From: Cellvibrionaceae bacterium
Lineage (GTDB): Bacteria; Pseudomonadota; Gammaproteobacteria; Pseudomonadales; Cellvibrionaceae
DNA length: 20,583 bases
Direction of reading: 5' to 3'
NCBI GenBank assembly: GCA_021151615.1
Contig: JAGKXA010000087.1
Location: 1 to 20,583 of the forward strand
The position numbers and the translations under genes were made by a program. A model generated the notes under the pieces. That model searched no databases, was not told the DNA's origin, and saw only the letters and a list, made by a program, of their open reading frames with translations. Shown piece after piece: positions 8,279 to 15,862 of this stretch; the first letter of the stretch is position 1, and the number at the start of each line of letters is the position of its first letter.

Positions 8279-9181
8279 TCATATACCGTAACTGGCGGCG
8301 AGCGTGCCTACAATCATCGCCCAACCGTCCACCAGCACAAACAACATAATTTTAAATGGCAGGGAAATAATGAGTGGTGACAACATCATCATCCCCATGG
8401 CCATCAACACGCTGGATACCACAATATCAATCACTAGAAACGGAATAAAAATAATAAAACCAATTTGAAACGCTGTTTTTAATTCACTGATAATAAAAGC
8501 CGGAACCAGAATATTAAATGGAGTTTCTTCCGGTGTTGCTATGGGCGGATGTTTGGCAATACCCACAAACAACGCAATATCGGATTCACGTGTTTGCGCC
8601 AGCATAAAACTGTGAAAAGGTGCTGCCGTTTTTGCGAGTGCTTCCTGCGCACTGATTTGCTGATTGATGTAGGGCTGCAATGCATCCTGGTTCACTTTAT
8701 TCAATACGGGTTGCATGATAAATAGCGTCAAGAAGAGCGCCAGGCCAATCAAAATCTGGTTAGAGGGCGACTGCTGCAACCCAAGCGCTTGGCGCAAAAT
8801 GGAAAACACAATAATGATGCGCGTAAAGGAAGTCATCATCATTAAAATAGCCGGCAAAAACGTCAGCGCCGTCATGATGGCAAGAATTTGCAGGGTTACT
8901 GTGTATTCTTGCGTTCCGTTAGGATTGGTTTTTACCGTTAACGCGGGCAACCCGGGAATAGCAGGCAAACTACCTAATTGGACTCCAGGGCCGGCCGACT
9001 GGGTCATAGGCAGCGAATTCGCTGAATCGGTAACAGGCGGCAAATTAGTTTGCGCTTCGGCGGGCTTGGCCAATATAACGCCAAGCACCAGCGCCAACAA
9101 TAGTGTCAACCATAATAATCTCGCCTGATGTTTCAAGAATACTTGCGGCAGGCTGCGCGGTTGGTGATTATTCATCATCAT
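8279..9181 (-). CDS. fliP: Flagellar export gate protein FliP
   Basis: FliP is the main pore-forming subunit of the export gate. A cleavable signal peptide is visible, with a hydrophobic core at about residues 22-38 and a probable cut after AEA near residue 43. A periplasmic stretch follows, then the family core: TALTFLPAILMMMTSFTRII, ILRQALGLQQSPSNQILIGL, the large periplasmic loop, and a C-terminal pair of helices ending near VDGWAMIVGTLAASY. The 300 residues include a slightly long N-terminal leader and a Pro/Ser-rich mature start. Three ATG codons in a row open the gene. GGAG seven bases before the first supports 9181. The start overlaps the fliO stop as ATGA, implying translational coupling. 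Confidence 0.97.
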   Translation of the reverse strand: MMMNNHQPRSLPQVFLKHQARLLWLTLLLALVLGVILAKPAEAQTNLPPVTDSANSLPMTQSAGPGVQLGSLPAIPGLPALTVKTNPNGTQEYTVTLQILAIMTALTFLPAILMMMTSFTRIIIVFSILRQALGLQQSPSNQILIGLALFLTLFIMQPVLNKVNQDALQPYINQQISAQEALAKTAAPFHSFMLAQTRESDIALFVGIAKHPPIATPEETPFNILVPAFIISELKTAFQIGFIIFIPFLVIDIVVSSVLMAMGMMMLSPLIISLPFKIMLFVLVDGWAMIVGTLAASYGI

Positions 9182-9837
9182 TTTTGCGCTCCGGAATTTT
9201 TATTGTTATTGGCGTCATCGCCCTCACTGCCATTGCGTTGCAATATCGCCATTAATTTACGACTGAATTCAGAGGTGTTGGCCTCAGCAGCATTGGCAAT
9301 GACAGGCGTTTCAAATACATGCAGGGTGTTAATTTGTGTCGGAGTAATACCCAATAACAATTGTTGGCCACCTGCATCAATTAATACAATTCGCTCACGG
9401 GTTCCCAGCGGCAAAGTCGCGAGCACTCGCATATGGGAATTGCCCGAAAAAGTACCTTGACCGAAACGTTTTACAAACCAGGAGATCCCAAAAATCAATG
9501 CCAATATAAACATCAACCCCAAAGTGACATTAACCAAATGGGCACCACTGCCTATTTGCGGACTTGTTGTATTGGTGTTGGGGTAATAAGCACTGGCAGG
9601 CTTGCCTGTACTACTGGCGCTGTTGGCAACAGGAATAGAATTTGAATCGGCTGGCAATTCATTCTTCGTGGGTGACTCGGCTTCTGCAGACGCATTGGTT
9701 ATAGAAACACTCGAAGAACTGTCAACAGTGGTTGAGGAATTTGCAACCGCGCCATCCTGCGCAGAAGCATTGACTGCAACAAACAACAGCCCCGCACTTG
9801 CCAATGAAAGAATGAAATTTTTTACGGCGGGGCTCAT
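9178..9837 (-). CDS. fliO: Flagellar biosynthesis protein FliO
   Basis: FliO is an assembly factor that stabilises FliP during export-gate formation and is not part of the mature channel. It is the least conserved gene of the fliOPQR set. Visible here are a signal peptide (residues 1-26, ending NASA), a long Ser/Thr/Ala-rich periplasmic region with many acidic residues, one membrane helix (VTLGLMFILALIFGISWFVK), and a cytoplasmic FliO domain with RVLATLPLGTRERIVLIDAG and GQQLLLGITPTQINTLHVFE. The ATG at 9837 (219 residues) is chosen because AGGA lies nine bases upstream and the signal peptide then starts cleanly. An ATG at 9846 and a TTG at 9855 are in frame but less likely. Its stop overlaps the fliP start. 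Confidence 0.93.
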   Translation of the reverse strand: MSPAVKNFILSLASAGLLFVAVNASAQDGAVANSSTTVDSSSSVSITNASAEAESPTKNELPADSNSIPVANSASSTGKPASAYYPNTNTTSPQIGSGAHLVNVTLGLMFILALIFGISWFVKRFGQGTFSGNSHMRVLATLPLGTRERIVLIDAGGQQLLLGITPTQINTLHVFETPVIANAAEANTSEFSRKLMAILQRNGSEGDDANNNKNSGAQK

Positions 9838-9886
9838 GGTTGGCATTCCTAACAATTTTTTTGACGCAGATTTTTAATAAAACGTT

Positions 9887-10291
9887 TTAACGCAACTTCT
9901 TAATTCGCTCAGCAGGGCTTATCACATCTGTCATGCGAATACCAAACTTTTCATTAACCACCACCACTTCACCGTGAGCAATCAAAGTGCCGTTCACCAA
10001 TACATCCAAAGGCTCACCGGCAAGGCGATCCAATTCAATGACCGACCCCTGATTTAACTGCAATAAATTGCGAATGGTAATTGACGTGCGCCCTACTTCC
10101 ATGGAAATGGAAACCGGGATATCCAGAATAACATCCAGATCCGGGCTACCAGGTGCCTGCTTCAGCGTCTCACTTTTTAGTTCATCAAAACTAACTGCCT
10201 GCGCCATAGCTTCATCTGCATCGGCCTGCTCCGCCATCGCGGCCGCCCAATCATCAGCCATTGCATCTTGATCAACATCATCATCTGCCAT
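9887..10291 (-). CDS. fliN: Flagellar motor switch protein FliN
   Basis: FliN forms the lower part of the cytoplasmic C-ring with FliM and also docks FliH during export. The 134-residue protein has an acidic, Ala-rich N-terminus (MADDDVDQDAMADDWAAAMA) and a C-terminal SpoA domain (about residues 55-130). The domain contains LDVILDIPVSISMEVGRT, LNQGSVIELDRLAGEPLDV and HGEVVVVNEKFGIRMTDVI. The ATG at 10291 has GGGG six bases upstream and overlaps the 3' end of fliM by 11 bases. A longer in-frame reading from 10363 lies inside fliM and lacks resemblance to FliN, so it is rejected. Coupled translation with fliM fits the fixed FliM:FliN complex. Confidence 0.96.
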   Translation of the reverse strand: MADDDVDQDAMADDWAAAMAEQADADEAMAQAVSFDELKSETLKQAPGSPDLDVILDIPVSISMEVGRTSITIRNLLQLNQGSVIELDRLAGEPLDVLVNGTLIAHGEVVVVNEKFGIRMTDVISPAERIKKLR

Positions 10292-11312
10292 CTTTATCCC
10301 CTTTTTCCGCGTTTGCAGGTTCGCCTTTAGTACCTGTGATGTTATAGGCACTACTGCGATCAATAAATTCTTTAACTTTTAACGAAAGAAACCCATTTGA
10401 TTGACCAAGCTGGGTGCGAAACATGGGGACGCCGTTCGCTGTTAACACGTGATAATCAGGGAACTCAACAGGAATAACATCGCCCACTTTTAAATCCACA
10501 ATATCACGCAAGGTAATTTCGCGACGCACTATGTCGCACTCCAAATCTACCTTTGCCGACAGAATATCTTCGCGCAACGCTTTTTCCCAACGCTCATCAT
10601 GTTCATCGCTATCGCTTTGCAAACCGGCATCAAGCACTTCGCGAATGGGTTCGATCATTGAATAGGGAACGGTGATATGCATTTCACCACCGCCGCCATC
10701 CAGTTCAATATGAAAAGTACTTACCACCACTACTTCACTGGGACTAACAATATTCGCTAGTGAGGGATTTACTTCAGAATGAACATATTCAAAGTTAATT
10801 GGGAAAACTGCTTTCCAGGCTTCAGTTAAATCGACAAACGCCTGGTTCAATACCATTTGCACCACACGCAATTCCGTAGGGGTAAATTCACGACCCTCAA
10901 TCTTTGCATGGCGACCGTCACCACCAAAAAAATTGTCCACCAATTTAAATACCAGGCGCGCGTCCAAAATAATCAACGCTGTACCGCGTAGCGGGCGAAA
11001 CTTCACCATATTTAAACTGGTGGGTACATACAAGGTATGAACGTACTCGCCAAATTTTTGAATTTGCACACCACCTACTGAAACATCGGCGGTTCTGCGC
11101 AACAGGTTAAACATGCTGATACGAGTATAGCGAGCAAAACGTTCGTTGATCATCTCCAGCGTAGGCATGCGCCCACGTACAATGCGATCCTGACTGGTTA
11201 AGTCATAGTTTTTTACCGTCCCCGGCTCTACGTCCGACTCGGTATCTATATCGCCGTCATCAACGCCATGGAGGAGCGCGTCAATTTCGTCTTGTGAGAG
11301 TAGATCTTGCAC
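10281..11312 (-). CDS. fliM: Flagellar motor switch protein FliM
   Basis: FliM links FliG to FliN in the C-ring and is the docking site for phosphorylated CheY. The N-terminal CheY-binding peptide LLSQDEIDALLHG lies at residues 4-16. The middle CheC-like domain follows from about residue 45 (MPTLEMINERFARYTRISMF) and the C-terminal SpoA domain covers about residues 255-330. The 343 residues are near the usual length. The start is a GTG at 11312 supported by AAGGA seven bases upstream, and the fliL stop (TAA) partly provides that site. The gap to fliL is 10 bases. A small oddity is the run of four glycines in the middle domain (ELDGGGGEMHI). Confidence 0.97.
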   Translation of the reverse strand: MQDLLSQDEIDALLHGVDDGDIDTESDVEPGTVKNYDLTSQDRIVRGRMPTLEMINERFARYTRISMFNLLRRTADVSVGGVQIQKFGEYVHTLYVPTSLNMVKFRPLRGTALIILDARLVFKLVDNFFGGDGRHAKIEGREFTPTELRVVQMVLNQAFVDLTEAWKAVFPINFEYVHSEVNPSLANIVSPSEVVVVSTFHIELDGGGGEMHITVPYSMIEPIREVLDAGLQSDSDEHDERWEKALREDILSAKVDLECDIVRREITLRDIVDLKVGDVIPVEFPDYHVLTANGVPMFRTQLGQSNGFLSLKVKEFIDRSSAYNITGTKGEPANAEKGDKDGR

Positions 11313-11322
11313 GGCGGAATCC

Positions 11323-11892
11323 TTATTGCATTACAAAATTGGTAAAGAGTACTTCCTCGACCTCGGTAAATTTGGGTTTTTCTTCATCCTCACTTTTCTC
11401 GGCGAGAGATTGTTGCTCTTTTTTTAATTGCTTATTGATAATTTCCAAGGCTTCTTCTTTTAGTGTTTCCTTACCTTCAGAGGTTTGTAACTCCTCAAAG
11501 TTTTTGCCACTTAACAACATCACCAAACCATTGCGAATGGCAGGCATATGTAACTTTAATAGTTCCTCCAACGCAGGATCGCGATAGAGCAATGTCATAG
11601 CGGCTTGCAAATAACGCTGCCGCCCGTTCACGTTAAAGTTAATCGTAAAATTCGGTGCCATATCGAAATAGATGGCTGGCGCCAGTGTGGATTCTTTTTC
11701 GATTTCTTCTGCAGCGGCCTCCTCGGTTGTTGCCGGTGCCGGCGCTAGAATTTTTAACGCGGCGATAGTGCCACCAACAGAAACAGCCACCAAGGCAACT
11801 GCCAAACCAATTATCAGGAACAGTTTTTTCTTCTTTTTACTGCCGGCATCAGCGCCAGCATCAGTCGTCGCTTTTTGTGGAGCAGCAGCCAT
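11323..11892 (-). CDS. fliL: Flagellar basal-body protein FliL
   Basis: FliL is a single-pass inner-membrane protein that surrounds and supports the stator units near the MS-ring. A short cytoplasmic N-terminus ends in a KKKKK patch, then one membrane helix covers about residues 24-48 (LFLIIGLAVALVAVSVGGTI). An Ala/Glu-rich linker follows, then a periplasmic domain with YFDMAPNFTINFNVNGRQRYLQ and LPAIRN/LLSGKNFEELQT-type segments. The C-terminus (EEVLFTNFVMQ) is typical of the family. The 189 residues fit. The ATG at 11892 has GGAG seven bases upstream. A consensus sigma-54 promoter lies about 40-55 bases upstream, making fliL the first gene of fliLMNOPQR-flhB. Confidence 0.95.
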   Translation of the reverse strand: MAAAPQKATTDAGADAGSKKKKKLFLIIGLAVALVAVSVGGTIAALKILAPAPATTEEAAAEEIEKESTLAPAIYFDMAPNFTINFNVNGRQRYLQAAMTLLYRDPALEELLKLHMPAIRNGLVMLLSGKNFEELQTSEGKETLKEEALEIINKQLKKEQQSLAEKSEDEEKPKFTEVEEVLFTNFVMQ

Positions 11893-11931
11893 GTCAAAAC
11901 TCCGTCACTTTCAGGGAACAAAAGGGTTTCA

Positions 11932-11946
11932 GCAATACCTGTGCCA
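11932..11946 (-). promoter_or_regulatory. Sigma-54 promoter of fliLMNOPQR-flhB
   Basis: The minus strand reads TGGCAC-AGGTA-TTGC, an exact match to the sigma-54 consensus TGGCAC-N5-TTGC, flanked by C upstream and T downstream as in the extended consensus. The GG and GC pairs are ten bases apart. The start point would be near 11920, giving a leader of about 28 bases that contains the fliL ribosome binding site. The fliL operon is sigma-54/FleQ dependent in Pseudomonas. Confidence 0.85.
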
Positions 11947-12001
11947 GTATCGCCTTTGAAGCTTAGCAGTGGCTGTGCAGTTTGCGAGGTGAAAAGCGAT
12001 A

Positions 12002-12046
12002 AAAAACAAAGATGTAGAGAAGCTGAGCAGATTGTTCAGCTTCTCA
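12002..12046 (-). terminator. Probable intrinsic terminator after fliK
   Basis: A perfect 10-base stem (GAGAAGCTGA / TCAGCTTCTC, positions 12046-12037 and 12027-12018) with a 9-base loop lies 33 bases beyond the fliK stop. On the minus strand it is followed by a T-rich stretch that includes six T's at 12007-12002. The T-run begins about ten bases after the stem, so the fit is good but not ideal. It separates fliK from the independent fliL promoter. Confidence 0.65.
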
Positions 12047-12078
12047 TCAAATTGCGGCAAAATTTAGTAAATAATTGA

Positions 12079-13614
12079 TCAGGCGTAGTGATCAACCAGA
12101 CGCGTAGACACAATTGTGCTTGTTGCGACGGGCATCAATTCCTCATCATCTGCTTCATTGGCTGCGCCCCTGGAGTCCCCCTGCCCATCATCTCGCTGCT
12201 GGGCAAAGGATTTGTCGGAAACATCGACATTAACCAGATTCAATCCCTGCTCGGAAAACATTTCACGCAAGCGGTTTAGTTGTTGATCAAGCGCTTCACG
12301 AACTACCGGGTGTGGGCTGGTGAAAGAAACACTGGCCTGATCCTGATTCACACTCACCTTGACATGCATAGTACCGAGGTCGGGCGGGTCCAGCCTGATT
12401 TCAGCGGAGCTGACATTCTGCGCCGCTAACCACAACACCTTCTCACCCACAGCCTGGCTCCACTGGGGTTGACCAACGGTAACGGGCAATCCTGTCTGAA
12501 CCACAAAGCTTCTAGCTGACGGTGATTGGGCTTCACTCAATCTCACCAAAGGTTCCGCCAGACTGGTGGCAGTCAATGTCGGCTTGGCGGTATCGACAAT
12601 TGGTGTTGCTTTGTCGGCAGAGACACTGGTATCCATCAATTTGCTGAAAGCGGCTTTGCCACTCAGGATGAATAAATCGGGATTATCAATTGCATCAACA
12701 TCTGCTGGGGTATCGCCGGCGACAGTAACCAATGAGTCATTTGCTCCAGACTCTTTCCCAAGCTGATTTACCAATGCAGCAAGCGGATTAGTTGCGGTGC
12801 CCGATGCAGTTCCAGTTGTTGCTGCATCTGTCCGCGCAGCAGTAGTGGACACAGAGGTCAAAACATTGGCAACTTGCAATTCAACACCATCAGGCCCTAC
12901 CGCGAATTCAGGTTCAGGAGCCTCAATGTCTGTTGTGACAGATAGATTAGCTTCAGGTTCGGGAGCAGGTACTGTTAGCGGATTCGCCAACAGCGGATCT
13001 GTGGTGGAAGCTATTACGGCTTCAGCAAGCGCCAAAGTACCTTCTTCGCTGTTCGCTCCATCTACTTCCTCTTCCATCTCAATGGCCCTGGCTCCTGCAA
13101 TTATTGCTTTATCTGCACCGGCTAATGACTCCGGATCCAGTAGAACAAGAACAGAAGCCGCTTCCGTCACATTCTCTTCAGCAGACTCAGCAACCTGAAG
13201 TTCTGATTTGTTGTCCGCTACTACCACGTCCTCTACAGGCTTCATTTCAACCACAGTTTTTTCTACGTCAGATTGGTGCGACTCTACTTTTCCTTGAGGT
13301 TCAGCTGATTTTTTGTCAACGGGGGGGGGTTCAGTTTTACGATTAGCACCAACATTCGTATCTCTTGGCACCTCTGCGCGAGAATCAGCAACCGTTGGGC
13401 GAGATTCTGGTTTACGTGCCATTTGTGGTGAAGGTTTGTGTGCAACAGATTTAGGAGCGGCAACTTCTGGCCGCGCTTGCTCTAGCGCATCGCGAAATTT
13501 TTCGCTGCTATCAACGCCGGTTTCAGGGCGATGTTTTACGGATGACGTTTTACCAGCGGCTGAGTTAACGCCGGTTGCTCCGAGCAAACTATTAAGAAGG
13601 TTGCCATTATTCAT
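12079..13614 (-). CDS. fliK: Flagellar hook-length control protein FliK
   Basis: FliK is an exported molecular ruler that measures hook length and triggers the FlhB specificity switch. The 511-residue protein has the expected build: a long, poorly conserved, Ala/Thr/Ser/Glu-rich N-terminal region, then a compact C-terminal hook-control domain from about residue 385 (SQAVGEKVLWLAAQN, AEIRLDPPDLGTMHVKVSVN, HPVVREALDQQLNRLREMFS). A disordered Gln/Asp-rich tail follows. The ATG at 13614 has GGAG six bases upstream. The gene has its own sigma-54 promoter and leader hairpin, and a terminator follows. A run of nine C's encodes Pro96-Pro98, and a slip there would remove about 80% of the protein. Confidence 0.93.
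   Translation of the reverse strand: MNNGNLLNSLLGATGVNSAAGKTSSVKHRPETGVDSSEKFRDALEQARPEVAAPKSVAHKPSPQMARKPESRPTVADSRAEVPRDTNVGANRKTEPPPVDKKSAEPQGKVESHQSDVEKTVVEMKPVEDVVVADNKSELQVAESAEENVTEAASVLVLLDPESLAGADKAIIAGARAIEMEEEVDGANSEEGTLALAEAVIASTTDPLLANPLTVPAPEPEANLSVTTDIEAPEPEFAVGPDGVELQVANVLTSVSTTAARTDAATTGTASGTATNPLAALVNQLGKESGANDSLVTVAGDTPADVDAIDNPDLFILSGKAAFSKLMDTSVSADKATPIVDTAKPTLTATSLAEPLVRLSEAQSPSARSFVVQTGLPVTVGQPQWSQAVGEKVLWLAAQNVSSAEIRLDPPDLGTMHVKVSVNQDQASVSFTSPHPVVREALDQQLNRLREMFSEQGLNLVNVDVSDKSFAQQRDDGQGDSRGAANEADDEELMPVATSTIVSTRLVDHYA
13321..13329 (-). repeat. Nine-base C homopolymer inside fliK
   Basis: Nine consecutive G's on the plus strand read as CCC CCC CCC (Pro96-Pro98) in fliK. 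In a genome of roughly balanced base composition, a nine-base G/C run inside a coding sequence is uncommon and is the kind of tract that can slip during replication. Confidence 0.9.
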
Positions 13615-13630
13615 GTGCTGCTCCAGCCAG

Positions 13631-13659
13631 GAGTAACGGCAAGGGTTTGCCGCTCACTC
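13631..13659 (-). promoter_or_regulatory. Stem-loop in the fliK leader
   Basis: In the fliK transcript, CGGCAA and TTGCCG pair around an ACCC loop. The helix extends outward as GAGTGA / TTACTC past one bulged G, giving about 12 pairs including one G-U. It lies between the predicted transcription start (near 13677) and the fliK ribosome binding site. No T-run follows, so it is not a terminator. A competing small hairpin (CTCC / GGAG) would cover the ribosome binding site. Confidence 0.55.
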
Positions 13660-13687
13660 ATTCAATAACCAGGTTCAGCAGAGGTAC

Positions 13688-13703
13688 TGCAAGGGGGGTG
13701 CCA
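13688..13703 (-). promoter_or_regulatory. Sigma-54 promoter of fliK
   Basis: The minus strand reads TGGCAC-CCCCC-TTGCA, an exact consensus sigma-54 promoter with correct GG-N10-GC spacing. It lies in the 130-base gap between hptB and fliK. The predicted start near 13677 leaves a leader of about 63 bases. This makes fliK separately inducible from the upstream signalling genes. Confidence 0.85.
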
Positions 13704-13744
13704 AAACACCTAATTGAAAAGAAACACTTAATAAAAATGAAGCC

Positions 13745-14074
13745 TTAGAAAGAATCCAATTGCGATTGAACCGCTAAAAACTCCTGTTCTATCGCCCTGA
13801 CATCATCAATAAGCCCCTGCAAGTCACCCGCAAGGGCCTTTTTTTCCAGTGCTGCGCACAAAGCCGATAATTGTTTGGCGCCAACATTGCTACTACTACC
13901 TTTAAAGCTGTGCGCAGAGCGACGAATCAGATCCGCATCAGCCCCCTCAACGACTTCATAAAGCTTCTTCAGCCGCTCCGTCGAATCTTGTTTGAAGGTT
14001 TCAATTAATAAACCAAAGTCATCCTCCATGACTTGCCTTAAGGTATTCAGTGTCTCGTAATCCAGATGATCCAT
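13745..14074 (-). CDS. hptB: Histidine phosphotransfer protein, HptB-like
   Basis: This is a stand-alone Hpt domain of 109 residues. The phosphorylatable histidine is His55 in the motif RRSAHSFKGSSSNVGA, followed by the family helix LSALCAALEKKA. Hpt proteins carry phosphoryl groups between hybrid sensor kinases and response regulators. In Pseudomonas, HptB passes phosphate from several hybrid kinases to HsbR, and so affects the switch between motility and biofilm through HsbA. The next gene upstream is exactly such a regulator, 43 bases away, which supports the specific name. The ATG at 14074 lacks a strong ribosome binding site (GGTGAG ten bases upstream). The fliK promoter starts after this gene, so hptB ends the signalling unit. 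Confidence 0.88.
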   Translation of the reverse strand: MDHLDYETLNTLRQVMEDDFGLLIETFKQDSTERLKKLYEVVEGADADLIRRSAHSFKGSSSNVGAKQLSALCAALEKKALAGDLQGLIDDVRAIEQEFLAVQSQLDSF

Positions 14075-14117
14075 TTATTCACATCTCACCAAGTTAATAT
14101 TGTCCCTGACAGTTACC

Positions 14118-15827
14118 CTAGTCGTCACTTACCCAGGAGAAATCTACTTCAGCAATATTGCCGCGCCCGGAGTACCTTACCCCGCCGCACAGCTTCTCGA
14201 CTAGAGCAATACCTCGTCCACTATAACCGAAAGCAGTTAAATTATTGGGGGCGCGATTGGAATAATCGAATCCCTCGCCACTGTCCTCGATACGCACTTT
14301 TAATAACCCGCCATTTTCATTGGTTTTATGGGAAATATTAATGCGCACATAACCACTATCAACCTTATTAATACGTTCTTCGCGCAAGCGATAATATTCG
14401 GTAAAACCATCCGGTGTTTGCTTGAGTTCAGAGTCAAGCTTTAACACACCATGCTCCAGTGCATTGGTATAGAGTTCGGCCAGTATGGTGTAGAGCGTAC
14501 TACTAAATGCGCGCAAACTGGGAACTTCCATTAGCACATTTAACAGCATAGGCAGAGGGTCAAACACTTTAAAACTGGTTGGTTTCACTTCAAAACGCAT
14601 CGCCCATTCGATATCGCTATTACCGTAACGCTCACTGGCTTCCTTCGCATATGCATTGACGTGCTCAGGCTCATCCATGCGAATTTCCAGCAGCGATAAA
14701 TCATCATCTTTCTCACCACTACCAACAAATTGCTGCACGTTTTCAATAATTTCATCAAACAGGCGGTTGTGGTTTTGATTGCTAGCAAAAACACGTTTCA
14801 AACGCTCTTCACCAAACATCTCGCCGGTAGAGTTACGCGCTTCATGTATCCCGTCGGACCACACAAAGATGCGATCATGGCGCTCCAACTCAAAATATTC
14901 GCAGTTGTCCTTAAAGGCGCGATTTGACAATACACCCAATGGCAAATGAGTAGACTTGACAGGGGTAATACTGCCATCCGCATGACGGTGAATGAAGCAA
15001 TCAGGAAGCCCACCGTTCCAGATTTTAATTCTTCGCTTACGAAAATTAATATCCATCATGACGGCGCAACAAAAAATTCCCACCGGCAGGATATTTTTTA
15101 ATTTGCCATTAATTTCACGAAGGATATCGGTCATGGAAAACCCTTTGGGCACCATGCCATAAAAAGTAGATGCCAACGGCATAGCACCAATCGCTGCGGG
15201 CAGGCCGTGACCGGTGAAATCCCCCAGCAATACCATCATGCTGCCTGATGGGCGCATAGCGGCAACTAATACGTCGCCGTTAAATACCGCAAGCGACGAC
15301 AGAAAGTAACGGACGTTATTTGCATTTAAGCAACCGCTGTGCGCGACATTATCAAACACGTGCTTGGCAACCATTTGTTCCTGTAGCAAACGGTTGTTGT
15401 ACTGCACAATTTGATCGCGCTGGGTCAGCATGGTGCTGTGCAATTCGCGCATGCGATTGAAGGATTTTATTTTTGCTTGGAGGATGATGCGGTTGTAGGG
15501 CTTGGAAAGAAAATCATCGCCGCCGGCATCCAGACATTGCACCAGCGATTCGGTATCGGATAAGGAAGTGAGAAAAATAATAGGAACCAGCTCATCGCCC
15601 GCCAGCTCCTTGATTTTGCGTGCAGCACCAAAACCGTCCAACTCGGGCATTAACGCATCCAGCAACACTATGTCCGGTCGCTCGGCAGAATATACCCTAA
15701 TAGCTTCAAGGCCGTTGCAGGCAGAGACAACGGTGTGCCCCTCCTTACGAACGATACTTTCTAAAATTAGTCTGTCAGTATCTGTATCATCAGCGACCAG
15801 AATTTTTAAGCGACGCACATCATTCAT
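14118..15827 (-). CDS. hsbR: Response regulator with PP2C phosphatase and HATPase domains, HsbR-like
   Basis: This three-domain regulator has 569 residues. The receiver (1-120) has Asp13/Asp14, the phosphoacceptor Asp57 (PDIVLLD), Thr87 and Lys109. The PP2C/SpoIIE-like phosphatase spans about 160-385, with GDFTGHG at 202-208, SDG at 324-326 and DDD at 374-376. The C-terminal anti-sigma-type HATPase covers about 425-569, with the N-box ELYTNALEHG at 451-460, DSGEGFD at 515-521 and GYSGRGIALV at 534-543. All key residues are present. In Pseudomonas, HsbR dephosphorylates or phosphorylates the STAS protein HsbA depending on HptB input. The ATG at 15827 is chosen because GGAAG lies seven bases upstream; an in-frame GTG at 15848 is less likely. 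The adjacent HsbA-like partner gene is shortened, so the output of this protein is uncertain. Confidence 0.92.
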   Translation of the reverse strand: MNDVRRLKILVADDTDTDRLILESIVRKEGHTVVSACNGLEAIRVYSAERPDIVLLDALMPELDGFGAARKIKELAGDELVPIIFLTSLSDTESLVQCLDAGGDDFLSKPYNRIILQAKIKSFNRMRELHSTMLTQRDQIVQYNNRLLQEQMVAKHVFDNVAHSGCLNANNVRYFLSSLAVFNGDVLVAAMRPSGSMMVLLGDFTGHGLPAAIGAMPLASTFYGMVPKGFSMTDILREINGKLKNILPVGIFCCAVMMDINFRKRRIKIWNGGLPDCFIHRHADGSITPVKSTHLPLGVLSNRAFKDNCEYFELERHDRIFVWSDGIHEARNSTGEMFGEERLKRVFASNQNHNRLFDEIIENVQQFVGSGEKDDDLSLLEIRMDEPEHVNAYAKEASERYGNSDIEWAMRFEVKPTSFKVFDPLPMLLNVLMEVPSLRAFSSTLYTILAELYTNALEHGVLKLDSELKQTPDGFTEYYRLREERINKVDSGYVRINISHKTNENGGLLKVRIEDSGEGFDYSNRAPNNLTAFGYSGRGIALVEKLCGGVRYSGRGNIAEVDFSWVSDD

Positions 15828-15862
15828 AAGATCGCTTCCATACATCACTCACACACAATCAT

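Noticed and set aside
8715..9128. 137-codon plus-strand open frame opposite fliP
   Set aside because: It is a mirror frame of a clearly recognised gene, with no recognisable domain.
10292..10363. Longer N-terminus for FliN starting at 10363
   Set aside because: The extra 24 codons lie inside fliM, and the ATG at 10291 has a good ribosome binding site and a FliN-like N-terminus.
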